Of a DNA stretch of 64,000 nt, positions 44,741 through 57,500 are shown piece by piece. Under the pieces are notes generated by a model. It was not told the origin of the DNA. It did no database searches and saw only the letters and a program-made list of their open reading frames with translations. Origin of the DNA: Piscicola geometra (Eukaryota > Annelida > Clitellata > Hirudinida > Piscicolidae); assembly GCA_943735955.1 (NCBI GenBank), contig OX030968.1, forward strand, positions 4,674,704 through 4,738,703, in the 5' to 3' direction. The position numbers and the translations under genes were made by a program. Each line of letters starts with the position of its first letter. Position 1 is the first letter of the stretch.

Positions 44741-45590
44741 CACCCATTTGTCGCTCCATCCTGCTCCCCCATTGGAGAGCTTACTATGTGAGGCAATAAA
44801 TTTAAATTGTTATTATAAGATATTAGAGCTTTGTGAACTGCATCCTTTTTCAGAGGCTGTCCAAATACGTCTTCTTTCATTGTGGTTATGCTTTCTGGAT
44901 GCTTTTGAATTTCCACAATGCTGGTGCCTCTATTATGTAATTAACGGATTGATTCAATAAAAGAAACAAAATATGATTCCAATCTTTACCATCTCGAGAT
45001 TGGATAGGTTGTGATAGTTCCCGTAAACAAGGTTCATATAAGGCCCTGTGAGGATTTTCTCAACCAAACCAAGGGTCTGCAGTTGCACCATTGTCCTTGG
45101 TTCGTTGATTCCCTCCCACAGGGCCTTGGTTACATCATTCTTGGTGTAACTGCTGATACGAAAAAATGACAAATGGTTTTAAAAAAGTACAGTAAATTTA
45201 TGTAATTATTAAACAAAGAATCTTGAAATATACTTGATAAGGAATCCATGTAACAATTCTCTGTGCTGGAGGGCGACGCCTGCCATGTGGAAAAGGAGGT
45301 GCAGGCGGTTGCCGACGTAGCGTAGAAAGATCTCTGGAACGACTTTGTTTTCTGTCAGATAGGCCCTGAACGCTCCTGGTTCACATTTAAAGCTGTTTCT
45401 GAGAGAGAAAAAAATCTATAATTCTGGGACATGTATAAATCAATATACAAATCATTTCAATTATTGGAACTTATAATATAAAGATAATTATAATCACCTG
45501 AGTTTTGATAAGTTGTACAGGAAAGAAACTGCTGTGCTATCCTTGTCTGTGAATCCTTAAATACCTGTGAATTGATCAAGAACTATTATT
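44741..45590 (-). pseudogene. Unrecognised multi-exon gene remnant, copy B
   Basis: Duplicate of 8076-8910, including the exon-like blocks 45234-45398 (Y-V-G-N-R-L-H-L-L-F) and about 44990-45152 (L-G-L-V-E-K-I-L-T-G-P-Y, with Glu for Gly). It keeps six bases (L-I-S insert) absent from copy A' near 44820 and lacks about 20 bp near 44918. Confidence 0.4.
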
Positions 45591-45639
45591 TAAACTGAAT
45601 AAAAAATCTCGAGGTAATGATACCTTGACTGCACCTGTT

Positions 45640-46047
45640 GCAGGCCTCGAAAAGTTTTCCTTGCAAGGATTCATGGTCTGCGGACTGCTGCCTTCCACAC
45701 AGTGCCTTCCATCCAGGTACTGCGGAAGTAGTTTTGGTACACTCGTTCATTTGAGTTTCTTTATCTCATCGAACAATGACGGGATCTCCCTTTCTGGGAT
45801 CAACGGAAGGCGAACAAGAGAGTACAGTCGGTGATTGCTAATATAGGCGCCTCTCAGCCCAAATTCTTTGATCTTCCGCCAAAGTGCCTGCCCGAAGTGG
45901 AAATGACAGCCCTTAATAGCTACATTAGGAAAAACGCCTCTGAGGGCTTTCCAGAGGCCGACCTCAAAGTCAACTACAAAGGTCTCCAGTCGTTGGGCGT
46001 GGTCGACCAAGTCGCGCACCTTCTGCAGCACCTGTGGAATAACAATA
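45640..46047 (-). mobile_element. MULE-type transposase fragment, copy B
   Basis: Only the second catalytic block (exon start 46031, V-V-D-F-E-V-G-L-W, G-C-H-F-H) and the following piece remain. The first-block exon has been deleted together with about 1.08 kb present in copy A (1610-2686). Confidence 0.72.
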
Positions 46048-46577
46048 TCAGGTCTGTTAGGTTCTGGGTATTTTTTCAGTATTTTGGTGGTTTTTGCTAT
46101 TGTTTTTTTGTTGATCATATTAGTATATAGCGATGTGACATCCGCCGTGGCTAATACGAGATCCATGTTATCGTTATTTATTTTATTATTGGAGTTAAGC
46201 TCTTCGATGATTTCTATAAGCTCAAAGCTGTCTTTCAGGTAACAGTTGTGTTTCTTCATTAGTGGTACTAGAAAGCTATTGATATATTTAGTGATATTTG
46301 TTGTTTCCGTATTGGTGTTGGTAATGATCGGTCTGCCTGGGGGATGGATCCGTTCCATTTAGACTTTTCTTTATGGATCTTCGGAAAAAGATAAAACTTC
46401 CTTGTTTTGAAGGGTGATCTGTTATTTAAAAGAGTATTATTTATCTTACGTTTGTTCAAGGTATCTTTAATTAGTTTATTTGTTTTATAATACTCGCTAG
46501 GGTTAGATGTTGCATAGAAGGCTCTGACTGATAGTCGCTTTTGTGCTTCTGTGTTATAGTCTGTATAGTTTTGAATG
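46048..46577 (-). mobile_element. Penelope-like retroelement fragment, copy B
   Basis: Duplicate of 2687-3217. It has motif A (A-T-A-D-V-T-S-L-Y-T-N) and the P-K-I-H-K-E block, with the same frameshift before G-R-P-I-I-T as copy A, so the damage predates duplication. Motifs B and C are deleted. Confidence 0.72.
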
Positions 46578-47255
46578 ACATTCACCTCGTCATCGATAGT
46601 GACACTCTGAGATAGTGTATTGCCTAGGTAGGTGAACCGGTCCACTGTGTTGAGTTTATGTCCATTGACCGTGATGTTAGGCTCAACGTAGGGCTTTCCG
46701 GGTGCTGGCTGATGAAGGACTTCAGTCTTCTTTGTGCTGATCGTCAGACCAAAGTTTGTGAGGCGCTGGAAAACAGATTTACGCTGCTTTGCATGTCGGC
46801 TTCTGAGACAGCGTTGAGGGCACAGTCATCAGCAAACAACAGGTCTCTGATGATGTCTGTCGTCACTTTGGTATTTGCCGGGAGCCTCCGAAAGTTGAAC
46901 AGTTTGCCATCTGTGCGGTACTTCAGATTGACACAAACCACCTCATCTCTGAAGGCATCGGTCAGCATGGCTGAAAACATGCTTTGCCACTGGAAAGAAG
47001 ACGAATTGCTTCCTGGGTCTCGTGCAAGGTTGGAGGATCATCCATTGCTCCGTTGGTGGGCACTTGGGGAAGACGATTGATGGCTTCGACGTTGATGTTG
47101 GAAGGGCAATTGAGGACGTTGTCGAAGTGTTCGACCCATCTCTCCAAGGTCTTCTCTTTGTCAGTAATGAGAGTGTAACCATCGGCGCTAAGGAGGGGAT
47201 ATGAGCCAGAAGACGTGGGGCCATAAACTTCTTTCAAGGCGTTATACATTTTTTT
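46578..47255 (-). mobile_element. LINE reverse transcriptase fragment, copy B, internally deleted
   Basis: Duplicate of 3304-4580 with about 600 bp (motif A to motif B region) removed at 46980. F-A-D-D-C and F-T-Y-L-G remain on one side and T-L-H-E-T-Q-E-A-I on the other. Confidence 0.75.
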
Positions 47256-48310
47256 GTGGTCTTTCTTGTTCGGATAAATATATATAGTCTATATACAGTA
47301 TAATAGACTATATAAAGTATATTCCAAATAGACTATAGAATCGACAAAATGTTAGTTCTTTGGACATCATTAATTCTTTCGCAAATGTTTGAACTAATTT
47401 AAGTTCTTTTAAATCGGCAAGAGTTTTGGGACAACTATCTGAACAAGGTGTTTTCATTACAACACCAACTCAGCCTGCAATATACAAGGCAAGGCATAAG
47501 GCATCTGTTGGAGAATCACAGGAAACACAGCAGAACTTTGAAGAAAGTCATAAGAGAAAAATTTGGATCTGCACTTTGACAGTTAAAATTAACAAAAAAG
47601 TTGTTTAAAAAAATCAGCATCGTGAAGTTCATCTAGCAGCACTAACTCTTGGTGAGGGAGGAGCTTCAATAATATGGAATAACCGGAGTGTTAGAACAAT
47701 AGCATTTGTGGGAAAGTATTGAAGTTGTAATCTGTGATACCACAAGTGTCAACACTGGAGTGAAAATGAAGTTGTTAATCTAATCCCAAAAAAAGTATGT
47801 TGTGTATGCTAATCTCGTTCCAGAAGCAGAATTTATTTTTTCAGGTGGGTGGGTGGAGTGGCTAATAATTATGACAACAAAAATTCAAGTTTCATAACAA
47901 ATTTTTTTCTTTTTAACAATTAAAAATTATGTCTCAAAAATTCTTCAACAAATTAATTTATATTATAAGATTAAAACATATGTATAGACCGAAGATATAT
48001 ATGAAAAAACATCTGAAACAATTATTGTGATAAAACAATTTTTTCTCACAAAATTCCCATCATACCAAAATCTTTAACGCACATGTCATTTTTTGAACCG
48101 ATGAGCAAAAAAGTAATAGTCAATAACAAAAATTTCAATAAAATACCATATCTCCAGCCGGGACTAGTGAACTAAATCAACAACTATTTGCACATTTAGC
48201 ACTTCAGAAGTGAAGCTATCCAGCTTAAAAGAGAACACAAAACCAAGATCACTTGGCAAGAGAACTTCGTTATCATTAATTTGTCATTTAAATAATAGGA
48301 TATAATAGAA
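47256..48310. other. AT-rich spacer, duplicate of 4601-5640
   Basis: Nearly identical to the other copy base for base; no gene recognised. Confidence 0.5.
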
Positions 48311-48323
48311 TGTAATATAATTT

Positions 48324-48515
48324 TTGTTGTCAATGCCCCTTCACAAACGAAGCGGCAAACTCAAGATAGCAAGTGAACTGAGAAGGGAAAGCTTGAAGAA
48401 GCATTCACGACGTGCGAATCAGCGCGACACCATGACGATGAAGGTGGCGCAAAGGCACCCAGTCACGAAAGCCTTTGCAGCGAAGAATGAAGATTGTATT
48501 TATCGAATCAAATAA
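48324..48515 (+). CDS. Small basic hypothetical protein, copy B
   Basis: Same 63-codon frame as at 5652-5843, with no amino-acid change that I can see. Function unknown. Confidence 0.25.
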   Translation: MLSMPLHKRSGKLKIASELRRESLKKHSRRANQRDTMTMKVAQRHPVTKAFAAKNEDCIYRIK

Positions 48516-48702
48516 ATGTCAGAAATTTATGACAAATAAATGTCAAAAATTTAGGACAAATAAATGTCAGAAATTTATGACAAATAAATGTCAGAAATTT
48601 ATGACAAATAAATGTCAGAAATTTATGACAAATAAATGTCAGAAAGTTAATTCAAATAAATGTCAAAAATAAAATACAAATAAATGTCAGAAATTGACTT
48701 TG
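48508..48702 (+). repeat. 24-bp minisatellite, copy B
   Basis: About seven to eight units. It is one unit shorter than copy A, in an otherwise almost identical environment. Confidence 0.9.
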
Positions 48703-48754
48703 AAACTGGGTTGTGCTGTGGAAGCAGTGGACAGGTTCTAAAAAGTGAAACTAA

Positions 48755-49075
48755 AAAGAAAAATAACAACGGAAGGATACTCAAATGCACGAAACAAAAA
48801 CAAAAGGATTATCAAAAAAGGTAGAAACTAAGGGAGAAGGGACGAAACAAAAACAAATGGATATAACTTTTGAGTATCCTTTTGTTTTTGTTTCGTCCAT
48901 TCTTCCTTAGTTTCTACCTTTTTTGAGTATCCTTTTGTTTATGTTTCGTCCATTCTTCCTTAGTTTCTGCCTCTTTTGAGTATCCTTTTGTTTTTGTTTC
49001 GTCCATTCTTCCTTAGTTTCTACCTTTTTGAGTATCCTTCTGTTTTTGAATTGTTCCTTCCCCCTTAGTAGAAAC
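48755..49075. repeat. Foldback/tandem repeat with ~52-bp units, copy B
   Basis: Duplicate of 6105-6425 with the same unit number and orientation. Confidence 0.75.
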
Positions 49076-49309
49076 TAAAGTGTGACAGGTCCATATATTC
49101 CAGAACAGTAATTGAGAAGCTGGCTAGCGGATATGTCCCCTGTCTCATACCAATCCCAAGCCTCCCAAAGCAAACCTTCAACAGAAAGTTTTCTGCCTCC
49201 GGATACGAGAGAGTTTACCTTCCCTTATAAAAGTGCAGTTTTCAGGGACTAAAAGAGCTTCTCATATAATAAAAAAATAAAAAAATAAAAAGGTAGGTTA
49301 GATTTTCCG

Positions 49310-49560
49310 GCTTTTCGATTAATGCCAGCCTTCAAGGTCATTATTGGTACGAACACATCGGCGATATACCAATATGTTCTCTACCGACCAGGGGCTGCTG
49401 CTAAGCCAATTAGTAAAATATAAGAAAAATAAGTTTGAAGTAAAAGAGTTTCTGCTCTTTAGCGAAGTTCTGAAAAAGAGGAGAGGATCTGATCGGCAGG
49501 AAGTACTGAAAGGGCAAAAGTTTTCCGCAAAAGAGAATAATTTTCACCCTTTTCAACCAT
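49310..49560 (-). mobile_element. MULE-type transposase fragment, duplicate of 6655-6906
   Basis: Contains the N-N-D-L-E-G-W-H block on the minus strand, with only scattered differences from the left copy. Confidence 0.62.
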
Positions 49561-49589
49561 AAACTGACACTAGGTTGATTGAAAAGAAT

Positions 49590-50390
49590 TTGAACACAAC
49601 CTACTAATTGTTTTATGACATTTTGATTTATCTACCAGATATTTAAGATATTTGTGACACCAAAATTAAGTATTTGAATGGAATATAAAAGTTTAAAAAT
49701 CTTGGTAGAAATTCTGCTCCAATAGAAATCCTACATTAACCTTATACAAATTCAACTCTTCGGAGGAACCTGCTCCGTGGTTTCTGAGCCATCTATTCAT
49801 ATCTTGATTAACATGGTTGATGCAGAGGAAAGAGGGTATACTTGAGAAATTATTGTCGAATTTATTGCGTAAGCTATCTTCATTATGGAATGAAATAATA
49901 CTTTTGTGTGGATGATCTCAAATTACTCCTATAAGGGTGAGACATTAATGAATTGGTATACTGGAGATACTGAGTTTTTTAATTTAAACATAAAGACAGA
50001 TTTTAAATATGATCCTAAATTTGATAACTGATTCTAAAAGATCTAAAAGCATGGCTAGCAAAAATCAAATTAGTTTATTAACATATCAAATGAAACTATT
50101 AGAAATCACTGAGACTTAAAACATCAACATCAAAAATTCTATTTAATTTTATGTTTTGAAGAATGTTTTTTTAGCATGCCTTTTCTTAACTGGAAACTAT
50201 TCAAAGCATGCCAAAAGACGTAAAATTAAAAAAAAAATTATGCTATTAGTCTCGGTCATTTCTAATAGTTTTATTTAATATATTAATCAATTAATTTGAA
50301 GTTTGCTAGTCACGTTTTCAGATCTTTTAGAATCGTAGCTAAAAATGATTCATTTTCAAGACCAATCCGACTCTATTGTGGTCCTTCCTC
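49590..50390 (-). mobile_element. Retroelement tails, third copy of the 6930-7720 segment
   Basis: Collinear with 6930-7720 and 43600-44390: the Penelope-associated piece, then the CR1-like LINE piece, then AT-rich sequence with no gene. Confidence 0.5.
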
Positions 50391-50393
50391 TTT

Positions 50394-51067
50394 AAAACTT
50401 TGAGGCCTTGAGCTTACCGGCTACGCTACTCCTCCATGTGCACAAGATTCCCAATATCAACAGAGATCCACTCACAATGACTGCGTGGTGATCAGCGCTA
50501 TCTTCAATCCCGTGAAATCCCACATCGGAAAATTTGATAGATCTTGGAGCTTCTTTTCTCGAATCTCCACTCCTTCTTCCACCTGACTGTTAGATAGTAA
50601 TTTAATTGTAGGTGCTCCACTTTTCCAATGGGTTGAAGGGAAAGGATCTCTAAATTGTTCACATTTTTTGTCACCTTGAGATCAGGAATAACTACTGATG
50701 GGGCCTTATACATCCCGTTCCACCCTACTCCTGTGGTTCCGTTGAACCACCAATCTATCCGCGTGGAATCTTGCATCCCGTTACTTGCATCCAAGGAGAT
50801 CGCAGTGATTCTAACATAGGAGCATGTTGCTTGATAAAGACTTTCCCCATCAACATGGTATGCGTGACCTGGCCCAGGATAAGGCTGTCTGAAATGCGAG
50901 AGTTGGTAAGGAGAGAGCCTTTTTGAGGTGACTATTATATCATGGACCAAAAGATATGTCTCCCTTTCCTGGTAGCGGTAAATTTCTGTTAGATTATAAA
51001 TGTCATCATCAGTCGATCTTCTGAGTTGGATCTTTGTCCCCAATGGACACAGTCTTTGTATCCCGGC
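50394..51067 (-). pseudogene. Type I membrane protein gene, copy C, with ectodomain exon
   Basis: This is the only copy that retains the ectodomain exon. After a TTTTACAG acceptor at 51068, the frame A-G-I-Q-R-L-C-P-L-G-T-K runs about 180 codons. It includes Y-R-Y-Q-E-R-E-T, Y-P-G-P-G-H-A-Y, C-S-Y-V-R-I-T-A-I-S-L-D and I-D-W-W-F-N-G-T (a possible N-glycosylation site), then N-G-M-Y-K-A-P-S shared with the other copies. The membrane segment follows at 50520-50400, but one C is missing at about 50483 relative to copy A, which shifts the frame inside it. I do not recognise the family; upstream exons, including any signal peptide, are not identified. Confidence 0.45.
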
Positions 51068-51379
51068 CTGTAAAACGGGTGTGAAATAATTTATAAGCTG
51101 TTAGAAGCTTTTCAACCAGTCATCTGTTTATCAAATTCAAATATATAATAGAAAATGCAAAAAACTGAATAATAATATAAAAATAGCGAAGAGGTTCCCC
51201 GTTGGCTCTTGTGGTCCCATCATTTTCCTCTACTTGTTCACTGCTCTTGCCCCAAGAGGCTGGCTGTTACTTGGAATGAGTCCAACCAGCTGTTGAGAAT
51301 ACATTTTGTCCAGCTTCTATCTTTATCTGAATTTGAAAACAAAGCTCATATTCGGAAGTTAGAATCATAACATTACATT

Positions 51380-51590
51380 TACCAAATGCAATGCATCATT
51401 AATGACCTGTTTGGTTCGAAGGACTCCCGGTACAGCAGGATGAATATGAGACTGACTATTGCTTTATTCTGGTGGAACATCTGGTGACAGTGTCGGATTT
51501 TTAGGTACTTTGTGTGAATCTGTAGCCCTTGTTTGACACATGCAATAGTCTCATAGGCTCCTACGTTGAAGTCCTGTGGCTGCTTCATGA
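51380..51590 (-). CDS. Candidate exon upstream of membrane protein copy C
   Basis: An open minus-strand frame (M-K-Q-P-Q-D-F-N-V-G-A-Y-E-T-I-A-C-V-K-Q-G) ends near a GTAAATG donor at about 51379. Its position 5' of the ectodomain exon suggests it could belong to the same gene, but phase and start are unproven and no family is recognised. Confidence 0.25.
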
Positions 51591-51697
51591 TCCTTCAAAT
51601 TCACAACGCTGATGCTCGCTCATCTTCACAACGCCTAGCTATGCGTTGTAATAGTTGGGCTTTATGAAAGTGAACGAGCTCGGTGTTGTGAATTTCA

Positions 51698-51707
51698 AGT
51701 GTGTGTT

Positions 51708-51768
<61 letters not shown>

Positions 51769-51774
51769 TGTGTT
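51698..51774. repeat. (GT)n microsatellite
   Basis: Dinucleotide repeat of about 70 bp. Confidence 0.97.
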
Positions 51775-51894
51775 CGAATTCGAATCTCGAAGTCTACGAT
51801 ATTTAAATGTTGAAAATTTAACTTCTTCAAGTCTTTCATTATATTTATTTTTTATTAGTTAACATTTTGGTAGCTCTTCGCATTTTTATTGCAT

Positions 51895-52560
51895 TCAATT
51901 TGTTTTTTTCCATATAGGACTCAATAAACTGCCAAGGTTTTCAAGATAGAGCCTAACTATACCTATAAATAATAATCTAAATGTTTTTATATCAATACAT
52001 TTAAACGCTCTCGTTAATCCCAGTATTTTGTTAGCTTCACTTACTTGCTTTTGAATATGCATATCTACTTTCAAATGATTATCTATTATCACACCAATGT
52101 CTTTTTCATAAGCAATACTTTCTAGTAATACCTCACCACCCTCGTAATCCTTCATGTAATAACTCTTGATACATTTGATTTTCGAGATATTTGTAAGAAA
52201 TAAATATTTTCGGATGAAGTCTGAGTTGCCATTGTAGACTGCCATTATTTTATTTATATCTCCTTGTAGCTTAATCTCATCATCTCTCTCATTTATTTGT
52301 CCATACATTTTGCCATCATCTGCGTACATGAAAACATTTGAGTTTACTCTATTTGGTGAATCGTTCATAAAACAACTGTGGACTCAAAACAACTCCTTGG
52401 GGAATACCACTTGTCAACCTCTTCCATTTTTGTTTGATACAATTTACATCTATGTATTTTATTATTTAGGATTTTTTTCTTCATTCACACGCTGTATAAC
52501 CAATACGATATTTTGTGAATTGACCTTGTATGTGGCACCTTGTCAAAAGCTTTGAAAAAT
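51895..52560 (-). mobile_element. Jockey/CR1-like LINE reverse transcriptase, C-terminal half
   Basis: In minus-strand order: F-D-K-V-P-H-T-R-S (52520), S-G-I-P-Q-G-V-V-L-S-P-Q-L-F (motif B, 52410), F-M-Y-A-D-D-G-K-M-Y (motif C, 52315), E-K-D-I-G-V-I-I-D-N-H-L-K, A-N-K-I-L-G-L-T-R and R-L-Y-L-E-N ending near 51895. A frameshift lies between motifs B and C near 52370. This is the fuller partner of the truncated copy at 11204-12000. Confidence 0.8.
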
Positions 52561-52879
52561 CCGTATAAGTCATGTGTATTACTCTCCCTAAAATATCTGT
52601 CAAATCAACTCATTTATTGAAACCGTCCACCAATAATACAATATTGGGTATTTCAAATAATTCGTTTAATTCATTGTTTTTCTTGTGTGTGTGTTTGCGT
52701 CAACGAAATGAGTGTCCGAACAAATCGTCACAGATATTTGATCGACATCATTGAAATATAGCTACTATTAGTCAGTTCGGTATAACTCTTATTCGATATT
52801 ATGCCATACGTTAATATTAGAGAGCCCCAATAACCCATTCCTGTCACTAATGTCTTTAGGAGTTCCCTCCTGAAAGTTT

Positions 52880-53030
52880 AACTTCTACTACTACTACTAT
52901 TACTGAAACTACTACTATTACTACTACTGCTACTACTACTATTACTACTAATACTACTAGTACTCTTATTACTACTACTACTACTACTACTAATACTACA
53001 ACTACTACTACTACTACTACTACAAATGCT
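52880..53030. repeat. Degenerate (ACT)n microsatellite
   Basis: Same position as the purer repeat at 12005-12125 in the left half, but with many substitutions. Confidence 0.9.
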
Positions 53031-53249
53031 TTTGATGACATCTAGATTTTAATTTCATTTATCTTTTTTTTTTATAATGCTTTCATGAATTATGTGTATA
53101 GATTTTAACAAATGAGTTTGTCTCTTGATTTAATAAAGAGAATGAAAGTTGTTGAGTTTTCAAAACCGGTTCATGTCATTTACTTTCATTTAGTTTGGAA
53201 TTAGTCGTTTTTACTTTTCAATATAACCTTCAACTTATTTTTAAAGAAA

Positions 53250-54249
53250 TTAAAATATAAGACACTGCTTGAATAAAATAGGCGTTGAACTCTTGCTTCC
53301 AGGGACAGTGGTTGTGGCAGGGGGTTTGACAGTGCCTGTACGCGCATAATCTTCTGTGTTACACAGGTCAGCTGAGGTGAGGACAAAGGGCGTTGGTTAG
53401 AAAGAATAGGAAATTGAGTGATGAACTGAAAGTTGAAATAGAAAAGAATGGAGAAGTAAAAAGAATATTTGAACTAACTTGAAAAAAACATCAGCAAATA
53501 TTAAAACAACAATAATAAAAGTCAAGAAAATCTCAAAAACAACAATCCCTACAGAAACAACAACTGCCACAACTGCTTACTCTGGCAGACTCACCTTGAA
53601 CCTCCAAAGCCTTGTAGGGGTTCACACACGTTTTTATCTTTAAGATGACAGCCATTTAGAAATAAATTATGTTATGGTGGTTGCGAATCGGTGGTGTAGA
53701 GGACCCTTAGTGGTAAGAAATAAGTTTGGAAAAAAAATCTTGGTTGAGTATGTGATTATAATTTTTATAAAGATGAAGATGATGATCTTGAAGGAAATTT
53801 AGATGATAGGATGAGGATGATGATAGGGGCGACGGTGATGGTGATGTCGTTGATTAGAAACATAACTTGTTACTTAATCGACTTTTTAATATATTAACCA
53901 AATAAAAACAAGGACTCATATCAAAAATCAATTATCAATGAAGATGAATGAAATTTAAATAGGATTTTGAGATTTATTAAATAGAAGAAGTGGACATTTT
54001 TATTCAAAAATCTCACAATCATTTTTGAAAAAAAACTACACTCACAAAATGCTATGAAGAACAAATCACAAAAAACTAATTAAACCACAAACTCAAGCCC
54101 CTTACCACCAGCTTGAGAACGCGAGATAGAGCTCTTGGATCGTGGGCGCTTCATTGCAGCTTGAACGTATGTAGCACTTCAAGACGTCTACCACACAGAA
54201 CATCGTTGGCAACACCAAGCCTGTGCCTAAATGGGCTTTCGATGTATAG
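53250..54249 (-). pseudogene. Ly6-like pseudogene B
   Basis: Exon 3 (53250-53371) keeps D-L-C-N-T-E-D-Y and the Thr/Pro stalk but ends early (S-S-T-P-I-L-F-K-Q-C-L-I-F, stop) with no GPI signal. Exon 2 (from 53581) carries TGA where the paralogues have TGT (R-C-V-C becomes R-stop) and its AG acceptor is lost (CATAACAT). Exon 1 (about 54115-54245) has lost the start codon. It is the right-half partner of pseudogene A and preserves the empty MULE target site. Confidence 0.8.
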
Positions 54250-54581
54250 CCTAAAAATATATAATACATTTTGTGAAACAAACATACTTACATCCAGGGG
54301 CCAAGCAATTATTTTATTCACTCAAAAATATTCTATTTTTCATTAGTGTTAGTAAAATGAGCAAAAATTGTTTAATATATAAAAAGAAAATTATTTATTT
54401 GGACCTTGAAAATAATGTGACACAACGTTTTTTATTCGAAATTATTAAACTCGGTTCGGAGTTCTTGTGAATGTTTATTGAGATGGATGTGAGCGCACTA
54501 GAGTCTTAAAATCTCATAAATGTTCAAAGTTAACAAATAAATATAGATTTGAGGCACTCTCCACCATTCATGCACCCCTCA

Positions 54582-57500
54582 TCAACCCATGAGAAATGCA
54601 GCCATGACTGCAAAGACCACAAGAGCGACAGAAGCGGTGGTTGAGACACTGCTTGACTGAATAGGCGTTGAAATCTTGCTTCCAGTGGTTGTGACAGGGG
54701 GTTTGACAGTGCCTGTACGCACATAATCTTCTGTGTTACACAGGTCAGCTGAGGTGAGGACAAAGGGCGTTGGTTAGAAAGAATAGTAAGTTGAGTGATG
54801 AACTGAAAGTTGAAATAGAAAAGAATGGAGAAGTGATATGAATATTTGAACTAATTTGAAAGAAACATCAGAAAATACTAAAACCACAATAATAAAAGTC
54901 AAGAAAATCTCAAAAACAACAATCCCTACAGAAACAACTGCTTACTCTGGCAGACACACCTTGTGCCTTTAAAGCCCGCTATAATGAAAGGTTCACACTC
55001 GTTTTTATCGCCAGAATGACAGGCACTCACACATTTATTTTCTCCTGTAGGGGTTGCAATTTGGTGGTGTAGTGGTGGCAAGGGAAGTTGAATTTAAAAG
55101 ATCCACAAATGAGGTTTGTGAAGAATAATTGCTATAAAGATGAGGATGATGAAGAAAACTATGATTATGATTCTTATGACGATAATGATGGTGGTGGTAG
55201 CGACTATGATTAGAAAAAAAGGTTAATATTTCATCGAATGGGTTAACCCATTTATGGCCGCTACATGAAATAAAGTTGTCAACATGAATTTTACATTTAG
55301 ACTTGCATTATATGGTTATAATAATAACTCAAGCAAAATTCTAAACAATTGCTTGATAAGTTTTAGTGGGGCAAAATGCTGCAAAAACGCACCGTGAGCG
55401 AGAAAGGTGATCTAATTCTATGCCGAAAGAAATCATAAATACACTTATTCAAACCACATTTATTAAAACAGAAATACATTTCAATCACAAATAGTTTAAT
55501 AAAATTTTCAATTTAAATTATTTTATAAAAATAATTACCAAAAAGCAAAATATTTAACGTGAATTACAACAGCACACTCATAAACTGTAGTGCCGTTGCA
55601 AAGACGACATCGACGACGACTGTTATCTCAATTTTAATTTCAATTATCAACATATAAAGGATTAAAAAAAATTATTTTCTTCAATGAAAGCTCTAAGTGT
55701 GAAGTATTAGGTTTAGAATTGTTCTCAAAATATAAAAATTCAACATTCAGCAACAAAATGTAAATTTGAATTTTGAATTTATCAATTTCATGAGAAATGA
55801 AAATGAAAATGATGATTTTATTATTTTCATAATAAATATTATAATAGATATGATATGATATTCTATTACGCCATGGCTGTGAAAACGCAACCTTGATTTT
55901 TAAATGCTTTGAAAAGTTATTTTAAATAAAAGAATTTTAAATTGTCTATTTTTTCACCTTGAAGTTAAAACTAAATTTGAATACAAATATTATGTTTGAA
56001 CGACAAAATTGAACAATTACTAAGCGACTAAAAATTGTTTTGAGAGATGCTAAATTTAAACAGAAAATAAAAGACTATAAATAAAAAATCTAATTAAGAA
56101 ATTTAATTCATTAAATTATAGATGTAAACTTATTTTGTATGAAAAATTTTCGAATAAAATTAAGTATTAAAACTGCATAAAAAACATAGAAAATAATATT
56201 GCGAAAACGCAGAAGCAGCGGTAAATGGTAAAAAGAAACGAGTACTCAATTAAAGATGAATTTGAGTTTAAATAGGATTTGAGGTTTATTAAATATAAGA
56301 TAGAAAAAACTTTTTTTTGAGAAACAAACTAAACTCACAAACAGTGTAGCGGCCACATTTGTGTACGCTAGGTACTCACGGCCACTCCTAGGCAACCTTT
56401 GTCCCCCGCACCCTATATAAAGTCGTTATCGTGTAAATAAACTCTCTCTCGTGTTTCCTGAACTTTTAGTCGTAACAATTGGTGACCCCAAACAGAAGCC
56501 CGACTAAAGCACGTTATGGACGAAATTTTCTTCAAAGTTACGTCAGAGGAGGAGACGAGGGCAGAGCCGACGCCACAAGTAAGCTCACTCAGCTTACCAG
56601 CCTTTTTTACCGCAAACCCAAGACTTTGGTTCTGCCACGTGGAAGCAATTTTCCACACGCGCAAAGTGTCAGCAGGACTGACAAAATACTCGTATGTGGT
56701 GGAGCACATTCCGTTCCATGTCGCCGAACAGGTTCAAGACCTACTGGTGGAGGGGCCAGGGTCGTCGCCATACGAAACGCTGAAAAAAGCAATTCTACAC
56801 AGGTGCTGCCAGTCTGAGGCAAGCATGCTAAGAGCGTTGTTCGGCGACCTGCAACCAGACGGCAGACATCCTTCCCAGCTGCTTCGCCACATGAAGTCAC
56901 TGCTGGGTAGCAACAAAATGGACGAAGCCATCTTAAAGCAGTTATGGTTCAACAAAATGCCCACTCAGATTAAAGCAATCCTGGCGGCTTCAATGAACAT
57001 CCCACTGGCAGAACTGGCGTTACAAGCAGACAGGATGGTGGAACTTCAACAAACCACCATCACACAAGTCTCAACGCCAACTCCACAAGCTTCAGCCCAA
57101 ACCATGCCGGAGATACATACGTGGCTTCAACAAATCAACACAAGTATGGCCACTTTAGCTGCTAACCAGAATCAACAACGAGGAAGAATTCGTTCAAACA
57201 GTCGACACAATTCACCTCGTTCCAGAAGCCCGAACACCACGTCAGGCATGTGCTGGTACCACCAAACGTTTGGGAAACAGGCACGAAAATGCACACCACC
57301 ATGCACTTTCGCTCTTTTTAAAAGGCAGGGCCGGACAGTAGGAGCGACATCTGTCCACGGCCAACAAAACATGAGTCGCCTATTGTTCATAAGAGGCGCA
57401 TTCAACAACCTCACGTTCTTAATCGACACTGGTGCAGAAGTAAGCGTCATTCCTCCACCAGCCAATCATTTTCTCACCCCATCATCGTTCACGCTTCATG

